From positions 1 through 64,000 of the forward strand of contig CAWUHX010000128.1 in NCBI GenBank assembly GCA_963922205.1: a stretch of 64,000 nt of DNA, given 5' to 3'. The DNA comes from Romanomermis culicivorax. Lineage: Eukaryota > Nematoda > Enoplea > Mermithida > Mermithidae. Under the pieces are notes generated by a model, which saw only the letters and a program-made list of their open reading frames with translations, was not told where the DNA came from and searched no databases. Numbering within the stretch: the first letter of the stretch is position 1; each line of letters begins with the position of its first letter. The translations under genes and the position numbers were made by a program. Shown here piece after piece: positions 15,001 to 26,130 of this stretch.

Positions 15001-17700
15001 GCGATTCCGATTCCGATTTTTTATCACTAGTGCAGTTTTCAATGCTCTATCCAGCAAAGTAAAGCTCATGGTCGGTGTACTTTTAGTTTTTTAGTTATTG
15101 AGCGTCGAAGTGCGCGCTCTTTGTTTTTTACAGTAGGCTAGTGACCAATAGCAGAAAGCATGTTTTAAAATGCCCGTCGAACCGATTCCGGTTCTCTTTT
15201 TTTTAAACATGTGCAGTTTTTTGAGCTCTATTCGGCGATGTAAACAAATTTGTTCTGCGATGATTAGTTGAAAAGTTATTAGAGAGCAAAGTTTGCGACG
15301 TCTTTTTCATGTTTATACTTTTGCACTCAAGTTGCATTAGTACAAGAAATGCTGTTTTAACTAATCAATTCGAGCGATTCCGATTCCGATTTTTTATCAC
15401 TAGTGCAGTTTTCAATGCTCTATCCAGCAAAGTAAAGCTCATGGTCGGCGTACTTTTAGTTTTTTAGTTATTGAGCGTCGAAGTGCGCGCTCTTTGTTTT
15501 TTACAGTAGGCTAGTGACCAATAGCAGAAAGCATGTTTTAAAATGCCCGTCGAACCGATTCCGGTTCTCTTTTTTTTAAACATGTGCAGTTTTTTGAGCT
15601 CTATTCGGCGATGTAAACAAATTTGTTCTACGATGATTAGTTCAAAAGTTATTAGAGAGCAAAGTTTGCGACGTCTTTTTCATGTTTTTACTTTTGCACT
15701 CAAGTTGCATTAGTACAAGAAATGCTGTTTTAACTAATCAATTCGAGCGATTCCGATTCCGATTTTTTATCACTAGTGCAGTTTTCAATGCTCTATCCAG
15801 CAAAGTAAAGCTCATGGTCGGCGTACTTTTAGTTTTTTAGTTATTGAGCGTCGAAGTGCGCGCTCTTTGTTTTTTACAGTAGGCTAGTGACCAATAGCAG
15901 AAAGCATGTTTTAAAATGCCCGTCGAACCGATTCCGGTTCTCTTTTTTTTAAACATGTGCAGTTTTTTGAGCTCTATTCGGCGATGTAAACATATTTGTT
16001 CTACGATGATTAGTTCAAAAGTTATTAGAGAGCAAAGTTTGCGACGTCTTTTTCATGTTTTTACTTTTGCACTCAAGTTGCATTAGTACAAGAAATGCTG
16101 TTTTAACTAATCAATTCGAGCGATTCCGATTCCGATTTTTTATCACTAGTGCAGTTTTCAATGCTCTATCCAGCAAAGTAAAGCTCATGGTCGGCGTACT
16201 TTTAGTTTTTTAGTTATTGAGCGTCGAAGTGCGCGCTCTTTGTTTTTTACAGTAGGCTAGTGACCAATAGCAGAAAGCATGTTTTAAAATGCCCGTCGAA
16301 CCGATTCCGGTTCTCTTTTTTTTAAACATGTGCAGTTTTTTGAGCTCTATTCGGCGATGTAAACAAATTTGTTCTGCAATGATTAGTTGAAAAGTTATTA
16401 GAGAGCAAAGTTTGCGACGTCTTTTTCATGTTTATACTTTTGCACTCAAGTTGCATTAGTACAACAAACATTGTTTAAATAATCAATTCGAGCGATTCCG
16501 ATTCCGATTTTTTATCACTAGTGCAGTTTTCAATGCTCTATCCAGCAAAGTAAAGCTCATGGTCGGTGTACTTTTAGTTTTTTAGTTATTGAGCGTCGAA
16601 GTGCGCGCTCTTTGTTTTTTACAGTAGGCTAGTGACCAATAGCAGAAAGCATGTTTTAAAATGCCCGTCGAACCGATTCCGGTTCTCTTTTTTTTAAACA
16701 TGTGCAGTTTTTTGAGCTCTATTCGGCGATGTAAACAAAGTTGCTCTACAATGATTAGTTCAAAAGTTATTCGAGAGCAAAGTTTGCGACGTCTTTTTCA
16801 TGTTTTCACTTTTGCACTCAAGTTGTATTAGTAAAAGAAATGCTGTTTCAACTAATCAATTCGAGCGATTCCGATTCCGATTTTTTATCACTAGTGCAGT
16901 TTTCAATGCTCTATCCAGCAAAGTAAAACTCATGGTCGGCGTACTTTTAGTTTTTTAGTTATTGAGCGTCGAAGTGCGCGCTCTTTGTTTTTTACAGTAG
17001 GCTAGTGACCAATAGCAGAAAGCATGTTTTAAAATGCCCGTCGAACCGATTCCGGTTCTCTTTTTTTTAAACATGTGCAGTTTTTTGAGCTCTATTCGGC
17101 GATGTAAACAAATTTGTTCTACAATGATTAGTTCAAAAGTTATTAGAGAGCAAAGTTTGCGACGTCTTTTTCATGTTTTCACTTTTGCACTCAAGTTGTA
17201 TTAGTAAAAGAAATGCTGTTTTAACTAATCAATTCGAGCGATTCCGATTCCGATTTTTTATCACTAGTGCAGTTTTCAATGCTCTATCCAGCAAAGTAAA
17301 GCTCATGGTCGGCGTACTTTTAGTTTTTTAGTTATTGAGCGTCGAAGTGCGCGCTCTTTGTTTTTTACAGTAGGCTAGTGACCAATAGCAGAAAGCATGT
17401 TTTAAAATGCCCGTCGAACCGATTCCGGTTCTCTTTTTTTTAAACATGTGCAGTTTTTTGAGCTCTATTCGGCGATGTAAACAAATTTGTTCTGCAATGA
17501 TTAGTTGAAAAGTTATTAGAGAGCAAAGTTTGCGACGTCTTTTTCATGTTTATACTTTTGCACTCAAGTTGCATTAGTACAAGAAACATTGTTTAAATAA
17601 TCAATTCGAGCGATTCCGATTCCGATTTTTTATCACTAGTGCAGTTTTCAATGCTCTATCCAGCAAAGTAAAACTCATGGTCGGCGTACTTTTAGTTTTT
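44..17700. repeat. 373-bp satellite array, about 47 head-to-tail copies
   Basis: The unit starting GTTGCATTAGTACAAG recurs at 44, 417, 790, 1163 and 1535, and so on in one orientation to about 17700, with 373-bp spacing (372 in one subtype). Copies differ at only a few positions (GGTCGGC/TGTAC, TTCTA/GCG/AATG, TTAGTT/CC/GAAAAG), so the array is highly homogenised. A minority subtype carries AAACATTGTTTAAATAATC near its start. Each unit contains the interrupted palindrome GAACCGATTCCGGTTC (first copy 265-280) and a doubled GATTCC motif. The last units (about 16735-17220) are more diverged, as expected at an array edge. No coding capacity: a 66-codon open frame at 9716-9916 exists only because of point changes in one unit. 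The array continues beyond the window's left end by inference. Confidence 0.98.
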
Positions 17701-17851
17701 TTGAGAAATGCATCAGAAATCAGATGATCAAGTAGAACGGTCGTACAGTCAAAAGATAACAACAGTAAAAAAATTTTTTGCACCATGCAAAAAAGTTCGA
17801 AAAAAGTGTCTGCACAGCCAATTTTTTTTGCACTGTGCAAAAAAAACACTG
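17701..17851. mobile_element. Truncated hAT-like element, right end only
   Basis: The segment ends GCAAAAAAAACACTG at 17851, the reverse complement of a CAGTGTTTTTTTTGC terminus. That resembles the hAT-type ends at 24331 and 63881. Subterminal TTTTTTGCAC/GTGCAAAAAA repeats are present. At 17852 the duplicated block begins with TTCAGAATTAAC, while the second copy of the block (38461) reads straight through this point. The left terminus is missing; satellite sequence abuts it near 17700. Confidence 0.6.
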
Positions 17852-17917
17852 TTCAGAATTAACATTGGTCAAAAACATAAGATATATGAATAAGATGTTC
17901 AATTTTCAATCTGAAAC

Positions 17918-18770
17918 TCATGCTTTTTGGATTCGACTCTTCTTTGAAAAAATCTTTTGAATGCTTAAAGCATTCATTAGCACGTCCATAAATTTTTGTT
18001 TCGTTCGTTGCCAGTCGGGTTCCTTGGACTGGTATGAATTATCAATCGCATAATGTAGAAAATGAATCAATTTACTGGTATAGCCATTTGCTAATGAAAA
18101 GGATCCAACCTTCATTAGAATGGCGAAAAAACTTGTGACATTTAAGGCCAGGCCTGTAAAAATGGGAGTTTAAAATGTGAAATGCAAAATCAGCTTTTTC
18201 ACTTTCAGCGACTATCTCCATCGAAAGTACTTCTACATTCAGGCAACAAAATTTGAAAATGCAGCCGGGGGTACCGACAATACTTCACAATATTTCCCAA
18301 CTCAACATGAACAAGATGTTCTAAATATGGTGAAAAGTTCATAAGAGGCGAGTCTGGCAGCAGCCATTCCTTTTTTATATTGTCATAAAATCCGATTTGC
18401 TCCAATTTTTTTTAATCGGTATGGTTTCATTTTTTTCTATATCATCAATGATGGTCCAGTCGAACATTTCAATGTCATCTTCATATTGAAATTTTTTTGG
18501 AAGAAGAATATCATTACATATTTTTTGTAATTCACATCCTTGTGAAATTTATCAAAGTGCAGTTCAAAATCGCTATTTAAATCTTTTTCACACAGCGGGC
18601 AAGGATGAAATCGATGCTGATATGTCCTCGTTTTTGTTAAAACCACTTTTCTTAAAATGTCCACCCATTTGGTTTCTTTATCCGTCATGTCCGATTCTGA
18701 CTTGGGGGAAGAGGATGAAAACGGACTTTCTGACGATGAAATCATATCGTCAGACAAATTTTTGTGACAT
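17918..18770 (-). pseudogene. Zinc-finger gene fragment, copy A
   Basis: Read on the minus strand from about 18770, this shows an acidic and serine-rich stretch (about 18660-18760). Next comes a C2H2-like finger (CPLC, then H-x4-H; about 18545-18610), then acidic sequence. A conserved block follows (EWLLPDSPLMNFS; 18205-18405), then a C-terminal block with GYTSKLIHFLHY (17918-18115). The blocks lie in different frames, so frameshifts or unrecognised short introns separate them. Copy B at 38509-39418 has the same blocks in the same order, which shows that they once coded. I do not recognise the family. The finger suggests nucleic-acid or protein binding. No promoter can be assigned. Confidence 0.6.
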
Positions 18771-18939
18771 TCTTTATGATCTCAGTTTTTGAAAAATTTT
18801 TTATACTGGGCAAGTTAATGCACATGTTGCATGTATATGAGAAAAATTAATCAATTATTCAAGTTTTCAGTTTTCAACAGTGAATGAAGTCAAAAAATAC
18901 GAATTCAGCATAGCCAAAATGCACACACGGTATGGAGAA

Positions 18940-20582
18940 TAGAGCTTCACACTACAAAAATTTCATACCCGGGTACCCGTTTATCCATTACCTGGGTACC
19001 CGGGTACCCGAATTACCTGGGTATACCCGGGTACATGTTAAAATGAGTTGTAATGTTAATGTACATATATAATATTAGACAGATACACTGTGAAAATAGA
19101 ATGATGCATTACACACACTCCGTAGTCCCTACTACATAATATTTTTCAACACTTGTGTTGAAACACTGGTTGTATTGTTGTATACAATAGGCTGCATAGG
19201 TAGCTATAGTGCGAATATAATGTTAGAGATGATGATTGATACACATCATTGACGCACCTATGCTGCAAAATACTACACATCACATCACGATAGCTCAATA
19301 TTATTGACAAGATAAAGCAAAATTTGCACACCTCCAGGGTTTTTTTTGACCTACGAGTCACAAGCCAAGAGGCTTGTTGACCTTAAATTTTACAAGCCAT
19401 TCCAAATTTTTGCAAGCCAATTTTATAATATCAGTATACGTGAATAAATTCCAATGCTAGGTTATTTTTTAAAGAAATGTATATATTGAGCATCACGGCA
19501 ATCGATCAAAAAAGAGATGTCATTCGACATTTATTCAATAAAATTTTAGAGCCACTAATTCATTAAAATTTAGGAAACATTTGAAATTTTTGAGTTTGAT
19601 CGAAGTCTAATCTACAAGCATTGTGGAAAAAATTTTCCAGCAAACTATCCAAGAACATAATGACTTTGAATTACGTGAGAAATCGACGGTTAAGTCGTCT
19701 ATGATCACAAGTGAGAGCCCAAAAAAGCTATTAATCTTTCCTGCCTGAAACACCAGAAAACTTTTTTGGGTATTGACATTCTGCGATACTGGAAAATCAA
19801 TATTCCAACCACTTGTTTGAAGAATTAGTTTCGAATTTTCTGTTCAAAGGTCCTAATTTCTGGAATTTCCTGTTTGAAAAATTTTAAAACCATTAATTTA
19901 TCCACAAACTCTCATGAACTTGGCCGAAAAGATATGAGTAAGAAGAGTAGAAATTTCCTAAAACTACTTCCATGAAGCTTTTGGATTGATTTTACGTTAA
20001 GAAAGGAATAATCGTTTAAAAAAGTTTACAGACTTGACGTATGCATCTTGCTCAAAAAATGTGAATCTTCATTAAATATCAAGATGAAATATTGAAGATT
20101 ACCAATTAAAACATGAGATAATACGTTTAAGATGATTAAAACTATTAAAGATTAAATGATAAATGAAGGTAGACATGTTAGAAGCAATGCCTGAGCTTGG
20201 AAATGTATAATAATGCATATTTAGGTTATAACCGGCGCAAAGTGCAGGAAAATTTTGAGGTTATGACCTTCTAAAATGCACCAAAATGCATCTTTTCTGT
20301 ATCTGATATGATCAAACACATGACTCAAAAAATTCTGACAAGCCATTTTTGCTTGTTGGACTAAAATTCTACAAGCCATTTTGTCAGTCCAACAAGCCAT
20401 GGCTTGTAAAAGGCTAAAAAAACTATGCATACACCTCTACTCTCAAGTCTACATATTATATGTGATACAAAACGGGTACCCGAATTACCCGTGTACCCGG
20501 GTATACCCGGGTACCCGGGTAATGATTTTCATTTTGTACCCAGGTATACCCGGGTAATTCGGGTACCCAGTGTGAAGCTCTA
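18940..20582. mobile_element. Non-autonomous hAT-like element with an empty-site paralog
   Basis: Perfect 14-bp inverted termini TAGAGCTTCACACT/AGTGTGAAGCTCTA are flanked by 8-bp direct repeats ATGGAGAA (18932-18939) and ATGCAGAA (20583-20590), one mismatch. Copy B of the surrounding block contains the unoccupied site once (ATGCAGAA near 39540), which proves insertion. Subterminal regions are packed with GGGTACCC/GGGTATACCC/GGGTAATTC palindromic motifs (18968-19034 and 20474-20576). Eight-bp duplications fit the hAT superfamily. No transposase is visible. A second element is nested inside. Confidence 0.92.
19335..20427. mobile_element. hAT-like element nested within another
   Basis: The left end CAGGGTTTTTTTTGACC mirrors the right end, whose reverse complement begins CATAGTTTTTTTAGCC. 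Both ends continue with ACAAGCCA and GCTTGTTG motifs repeated in opposite orientation. Flanks read CACACCTC on the left and CATACACCTC on the right, a plausible 8-bp target duplication with a 2-bp change, so the exact right border is uncertain. The interior (about 19550-20215) matches 23720-24322, which gives a second copy of the family. There is no coding sequence; short open frames here follow the CAAGCCAT repeats. Confidence 0.7.
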
Positions 20583-20599
20583 ATGCAGAATGAAAAATT

Positions 20600-21640
20600 T
20601 TCCAACTGAAGCTATTGGTGAAGCTATTTTTTGGTATAAATTACTGATCTTTTCGAAAATATAAAATATCAATAATTTATGCATGATCAATATACACACA
20701 GTATGCAGAAGAAAAAGTATTCTGAAAATCCGAATTTTCAATTTCAAGCCATCAAGAGCATCAGAAAATGTAATATCGGCACCGCTGAATCCATTGGTGA
20801 AGTTATTTTTTGGGTATTAATTACAGATTTTTTCGTAAATCTATATAATCGATAATTCACGCCCAATCAATGCACATTCCGTATGCAAAGGAAGAAGTAT
20901 TGGGAAAATTCGAATTTTGACTTTTGAGCCATCAAAAGCATCAAAAAATATGAATTCGGCGTCGCTGAATCTTATGGTGAAGTTATTTTCAGTGTAAAAA
21001 TTACTGATTTTTCCGAAAATCGAAAAAATCGATAGTTAACGGCCCATAAATGTACACAGGGTACATGAAACAAAAAATGTTCTGGAAATTCGAATTTTGA
21101 CTTTCTAGCGGTAAAAACTGTCAAAATATATGAATTCGGCATGGCTGAATCCATTGGTAAAGTTATTTTTCGGTTATAAACTACACATTTTTCCGAAAAT
21201 CTGAAAAGTCGATAATTTACACCCGATTAATATACACATGGTATATAAATGAAAAAGTATTCCGAAAATTCGAATTTTGAGTTTTGAGCAGTCAAAAAGG
21301 TTGGAAAATATAGATTCCGCACCGCTGAATCCATTGGTGAAGTTGTTTTGACATTTAAAATTATCGTATTCCCGGAAAAATGAAAAAATCGATACTTTTC
21401 GGCCCATTATTGTACACACGGTATGTAAGAGAAAAAATGTTCCTAATATTTGAATTTTGAGTTTTTACTGGTTAAAAGTATCAAAAAATAGTAAATGGGC
21501 ACTGCTGAATCCATTGGTGAAATTATTCTTAGTGTAAAAATCACCGATTTTTTCGAAAATTTCAATAATCACCAATTTTCGCCGATTAATGCACACTTGC
21601 AACATAAATGAAAAAAAGTTTCGAAAACTGGAATTTGAGG
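20600..21640. repeat. 180-bp tandem repeat, copy A block
   Basis: The phrase GCTGAATCCATTGGTGAAG or a close variant recurs near 20781, 20961, 21141, 21321 and 21501, exactly 180 bp apart. The intervening sequence is conserved (CGAAAATC..AAAAATCGAT, GTACACA..GTATG, AAATTCGAATTTTGA). Copies are moderately diverged. The same repeat follows the zinc-finger fragment in copy B. Confidence 0.92.
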
Positions 21641-22281
21641 TTCAGCAATAATCTTCGTGAATATTAGTAAATTATAAGATAATTATAATTAATATAATTT
21701 ATAACATGCAGGCACTCTGCATGGTGGTCGAAAAAACGGATTTTCGAAACTATGAAACTTTTTGAACCTGGATTTCTTAGACAAAGTCACAGAGGCCGAT
21801 TTTCATGTCGAAACAAGTCGAGTCAATACTTTTCAACATCAGAAAGTTTGAAAAAATATCAATTTTTCAAAATCGTGAAATTATATGTATTTTCATTCAG
21901 ACCCTATCGATTTCATCAATTTTATCCTGCAAAAAAGTTCACCAGACGCCAAATGCGGCCAGTCTATAGTTTTTGACGTCAGAAAAAAATCAAGTTCCAG
22001 AACTTGCATGTTTCAAAAGTCGGAATTCAATTCAGATATGATAAATAATAACATCAAAAAATAAGACTCATTGGAAATACGAATTTTTCAAATATATAGT
22101 TTTTTCAGCCATTTTTTTCTTTCTTTCAGCCATTTTTTCCAAGTATTTTTTTGCTTAAAAATATCTATGTATGCTCGATTTATGCTTTTCAGAGCTTGTT
22201 TATACATTTTTATGCTGTTACTGTCAGCAATTTACAACAAATTAAAAAGTCAAAATTTTCAAGTCATGTCAGACTATGATG
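21641..22281. other. AT-rich sequence without a recognised gene
   Basis: Starts with a 40-bp patch inverted relative to 40608-40645. The rest is AT-rich with poly-T runs. A 74-codon open frame at 21752-21976 shows no features I can support. Confidence 0.5.
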
Positions 22282-22289
22282 CGAATATA

Positions 22290-22500
22290 CACACCTGTAA
22301 GAAATCCGACCAGTTGGGTGGCGGGTTAAACCCGAAATTTGAGGGGGGTCTGAAAAAGTCGAAATTTTTCTCAAAAAAGGCCAAAAAAGGTCATTTTTTG
22401 CGATTTTTTCTTATTTTTTCAAGTCTGGGGGGGGGGGGGGGAGAGTGGGTACAGGGTTGGCCAAGTTGGGGTGCCACCCAACCCCCCAATTACAGGTATG
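22290..22500. mobile_element. CATACCTGTA-type MITE, copy 1
   Basis: A 211-bp element with inverted ends CACACCTGTAAG and TTACAGGTATG. It is flanked by CGAATATA (22282-22289) and AGAATATA (22501-22508), an 8-bp duplication with one mismatch. The interior has long G runs (near 22427-22441) and GGTTGGCCAAGTTGGGG. It is inverted relative to the copies at 41547 and 41811. Eight-bp duplications suggest mobilisation by a hAT-type transposase. The 182-codon open frame running through it is not a gene. Confidence 0.88.
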
Positions 22501-22888
22501 AGAATATATGCAAATTGGCAATAGCAAAAAATAACAAAAAGATGAAGCAGAAAAAAGCCCAGATAACTAGAACTAGAACTTATAGTACTGATGATATTTT
22601 TAGTCAGTTAACCAGCTAGAAAATCAACTTAAGTCAATGCTGTTTCATAAATTCGGGCCAAATAGCAAAAATTATAATAATGATTCTGGCGTGGAGTGCA
22701 ATTCTCTTTATTTTAATACTTCGGAATGCTAATAAAATGAATCCTTTTAACATTTATTTTCTGGATGGCTTAATTTTTCTGACAATTCAATTATTTTCCA
22801 TATTCATGCAAAATGCAAAAATTATATCTACAGCATAGGACTAAAAATTGGAAAATCAGAGAAGCAATCAATTTTTCGTATTCTTCAA
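22501..22888. other. No feature seen
   Basis: AT-rich spacer between two MITE copies. I see no open frame, repeat or RNA gene. Confidence 0.5.
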
Positions 22889-23120
22889 CATACCTGTAAT
22901 CGAGAGCTGGGAATACCTGTAGTGGGGGGGGGGATAAACCCAAAATTTTGAGATGGTGGTTCCAAAATTCCCAAAAAAGTCGGAAATTTCAAATATGTTC
23001 CCCAAAAAAACAAAAAAAAGCAACTTCTTCCGAGTTTTCTCCAGTTGGGCGGTCCCGACATTTGGGTATACGATTCAAAAAAAGTTGGGGGTCCCCCAAA
23101 TAACCCTAATTACAGGTACG
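22889..23120. mobile_element. CATACCTGTA-type MITE, copy 2 (diverged)
   Basis: Ends CATACCTGTAATC and ATTACAGGTACG enclose a G-run (22925-22933), GGGATAAACCC and GTTGGGGGTCCCCC, the order seen in copy 1. Flanks TTCTTCAA and CTTCCAAC resemble a target duplication with an indel. A second internal ATACCTGTA at 22913 suggests a rearranged left end. Confidence 0.7.
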
Positions 23121-23700
23121 CTTCCAACCGGCAAAAATTCACTCACTGTGCCATAAGACAATGATCATTTTCCAAATGCAGAGTTTATGTCCACAAAATT
23201 TAAAAATTATGAAGGACCGCAGAAGGATTTTTTAAAATTCTAGATGGTGACAACTGAAATGTTAAGTAGTGAGCGGAATGAATGTGCTACCAGTCGCGCC
23301 TCAGCTGGTTTATAGCAAAAAGAGCAATTATTATATCAATTAGAAGCAGTGAAAAGCGAAGGACTTTTGGCCTTCTGAAATGCACCAAGATGCATCTTTG
23401 TAAGATCTAACTTACAACATTTTCTCGCGATTTAGCAAAAGAGTGCAACAACATTTTTCACACTTGAAGTTGTTCTCATTGAAACACTGATTTAGCAAGA
23501 AGACGGTGATGGGAATTTTAGAAGACTTTGTTTGATTTGATTCATATGACACCAACAAGAACTCGCACAGATCTTACACATTTTCAATTGAAAAGCAGTT
23601 TAACAAAGAAACAAAAAATTGTACATAAACGCATATCTCCAAATGCGTAAATAGGTCACTCATACTCAAGTCATGTGTTTTTGAGCCTTTTCAAACTTTG
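23121..23700. other. AT-rich sequence with one short repeat motif
   Basis: No gene is seen. The phrase GGCCTTCTGAAATGCACCAAGATGCATCTTT near 23370-23400 recurs at 20265-20295 and 25260-25280, so part of this stretch belongs to the hAT-derived repeat family described at 19335. Confidence 0.5.
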
Positions 23701-24322
23701 TGGTATTAATTAAGCTGTTAATTCATTAAAATTGAGTAATTGAAATTTCCGAGTTTGAAGTCTAATTTACAAGTATTGTGGTACAATTTTTCCATCAAAC
23801 TATCCAAGAGCAAAATGACTTTGAATTACATGAAAAATCGACAGTTAAGTCCTCTATGATGACAAGTGAGAGCCTAAAAAAGATGTTGATCTTTTTGGCG
23901 CTAAGCGTTGGAAATTTTTTTAGGGTTTTAACATTCTGCAGTGCTTGAAAGTCAATTTTTCGAAGGATTCGAATTTTCTGTTTAAAAGTCGTAATTTTTA
24001 GAATTTATTCGAAAATTTCAACACCAGTATAATTTATTCTTGAACTTTCGTGAATTTAGCCGAAAAGATGTAAGAGTACAAAATTTTCAAAAACTACTTC
24101 CATGAAGCTTTTGAATTCATTTTAAACTAAGAGAGGAATAATCGCTTCGAAAAGTTTAGAGTTGATGTGTTGATCATTCTTAAAAAATGTGTCAAGGAAA
24201 AAATGTGAATCTTCATCTTCATCAAGACCAAATATTGAAGATTACCAATAAAAACACGAGATAATAAGTTTAAATTGATGAAAACTATTAAGGGTTAAAT
24301 GCTAAAAGGCTAAAAGCCGGGT
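23701..24322. repeat. Second copy of the nested hAT-like interior (resumes at 25181)
   Basis: Sequence from TTAATTCATTAAAATTGAG to about 24300 aligns with 19550-20160. Shared stretches include AACTATCCAAGA, ATGACTTTGAATTAC, AAATCGAC and ACAAGTGAGAGCC. It is interrupted by the element at 24331-25180 and resumes to about 25290, ending in the GACCTTCTGAAATGCAT motif. Terminal inverted repeats are not recognisable here. Confidence 0.75.
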
Positions 24323-24330
24323 CTGAGGAG

Positions 24331-25180
24331 CAGGATTTTTTTTGCACACAGCAACCAAATTTTGGGCTGTGCAACCAAATTTTTTCTGCAAGGTTGCACA
24401 GTGCAACTTGAGGCCTGACTGCTCTTTTGATTAGGTTATAGGGTTTTCTGTCCGGAGATGCATTTTTAAACGTTTTAAAACGGAAAAAAAGTGAAAATTT
24501 TTGGGCGCTTCGCGCCCGGTTTCAATTTATTTGTAATTTTTTGTATTATTCTAGTGCGCGGTTAGAAAATGTCATTCTAGTTAGTGCTAATAGGTTCTAA
24601 TTATCCAAAACGTTTATCCCGTAATTGTTTTTTGACGAACTTGATTGAAAACTAACATTTTTCGGTCATTTTCCCTAAATTTTGTGTGATCTTCAAACAA
24701 ATTTTGATTTTCATGTGATTTAAACAGTTTGTGAGTAAGACAATGCTAGAAATTCTTGCCGGTTGAAAGATCCAAATTCTTAGTTGCTTGCCTAGTTTTT
24801 GAATTTTAGTTTGCCTGACTGAAAATTCATTGAATTCACTGAAAAATCAAACCTTCTGTCTGGAAAATAAAAGGTGGAAAAATTCATTTTCTAGCATTCT
24901 AGAATAATTGGAATTCAGAAAAAACTTTCGGCGCTATGCGCCCAAAAAATTACTCTAGTGTTATCTTATTAATCTTTTCATTTTCCCCATTCAGAAAACT
25001 GGGTTTTCAATGCCTAAAACCGACCGACGCGGATCAAATGAAATAATAATTTGCGATGGTTTCTCCGATAAATTAAGCAAATTTATCGATTTTGGAGTGA
25101 GCAACTAAAAACTTATCTGTGCAACCAAAATTTTTCCCCAAGTTGCACATTGCAACCTGACCTGTGCAAAAAAACCCCTG
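24331..25180. mobile_element. hAT-like element (850 bp) with 8-bp target duplication
   Basis: Ends are CAGGATTTTTTTTGCACA and TGTGCAAAAAAACCCCTG. Flanks are CTGAGGAG (24323-24330) and CTAAGGAG (25181-25188), 8 bp with one mismatch. Both subterminal regions repeat the GCAACCAAATTTT and AAGTTGCACA motifs. CAG..CTG ends with an 8-bp duplication are diagnostic of hAT. There is no transposase frame, so it is non-autonomous. It sits inside the hAT-like repeat at 23701-25290. Confidence 0.9.
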
Positions 25181-25290
25181 CTAAGGAGAGGCCGGAGCTA
25201 GGTAATAGATAAATATTGATAATTAAAGTTAAATGGGGATCCTATACAAATTTTGAGATTAGGACCTTCTGAAATGCATATGTATTTGAT

Positions 25291-25944
25291 CCATAAGACT
25301 TTGTTCCCCTAATAGAGAAACAGCCCAAAATTTTTTTCCTTCTTTCGAATTTTTCTTCGATAAAAAGCACGATTCTTGTGGAAAAACAGTGCGGCCGGCC
25401 GAAAAAAACATGTTGAACTACAGTAACCATCGCTCTGGCGCGGGGCCCAACAGCTAGTACCCTGTTTGAAGTTTGATGAGGGAGACACTTTTTCCAAACA
25501 AAATTTCATCAAAATCTGTTCTGACACGATTGTAGAGCATCACAAGAGCTTTCGATAGCTATATTTTTATCGAAATGGTACAGACAGATATCGAGGAAAT
25601 TCTAATAGAAAAACGTTATATGTTTTCTATTGGACGACATCAAACACATGAATGGTCAGATAAAGCACATAGTGAAAACGCCGTGTTTTAGTAGGGGAAA
25701 ATCGTATTCTTGTGACATAGTCACCAAGAACGCAAAATCTGAACAAGAATACTCGAAGAATGAATACTACAGTAGACTCTTGGAGGGATATTGCAGTAAG
25801 ATTATTTCAACAACCGCGGCCTCCTGCAGGCTTATCAAGACAATTGACAAACCACCCATCCTATTGTCTCCATTCGCAAACTCTAAAGTGGATATAAAAC
25901 TTCAACAAACTAATGCAAGTGTCTAAGAATATCCCTCTTACACA
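25291..25944. other. Unassigned region with a 98-codon open frame
   Basis: An open frame at 25630-25926 (plus strand, 98 codons, Lys/Ser rich, seven Cys) has no motif I recognise and no supporting splice or promoter context. It may be chance or a decayed exon. Nothing else is seen. Confidence 0.3.
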
Positions 25945-26130
25945 ATGTGTAAATTTATTTTGCATGTTTACACTTGATGTTCATTTTATTATGTGTAAAA
26001 AACATAAGCAATACATAAAATGAAAAAAATTGGTCTCCAGGTCAACACAGTCCTGAAAAAGTTTACACAAAGCAAATTTAAGCTACACAGACAAAAGAAT
26101 TGACTTATCTGACAGACTCCATGACGTCAT
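25945..26130. repeat. Dispersed repeat, copy 1 (partner at 44858-45090)
   Basis: ACACAAAGCAAATT followed by AATTGACTTATCTGACA and a CTCCAT..TGACGTC end is shared with 44858-45090. TTTATTTTGCA..TTTACA upstream also matches. The copies are diverged and in the same orientation. No coding potential. Confidence 0.75.

Larger units (their letters stand above)
17852..21640. repeat. Duplicated block, copy A (filled by hAT elements)
   Basis: This block is paralogous to 38462-40600 in the same orientation. Both carry the same zinc-finger gene fragment on the minus strand, followed by a 180-bp tandem repeat. Copy A is interrupted at 18940-20582 by a hAT-like element absent from copy B. It has further small differences, and lacks the exon found beyond copy B at 40657. 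Its right end (about 21643-21685) is a short stretch in inverted orientation relative to copy B (about 40608-40645). Confidence 0.9.

Noticed and set aside
44..17700. CRISPR-like or protein-coding tandem array
   Set aside because: Units are contiguous 373-bp repeats without spacers, and stops occur in all frames of the consensus; this is a eukaryotic satellite.
22071..22619. 182-codon open frame as a gene
   Set aside because: It runs across a MITE with long G runs and poly-T flanks, is low complexity, and has no motif.
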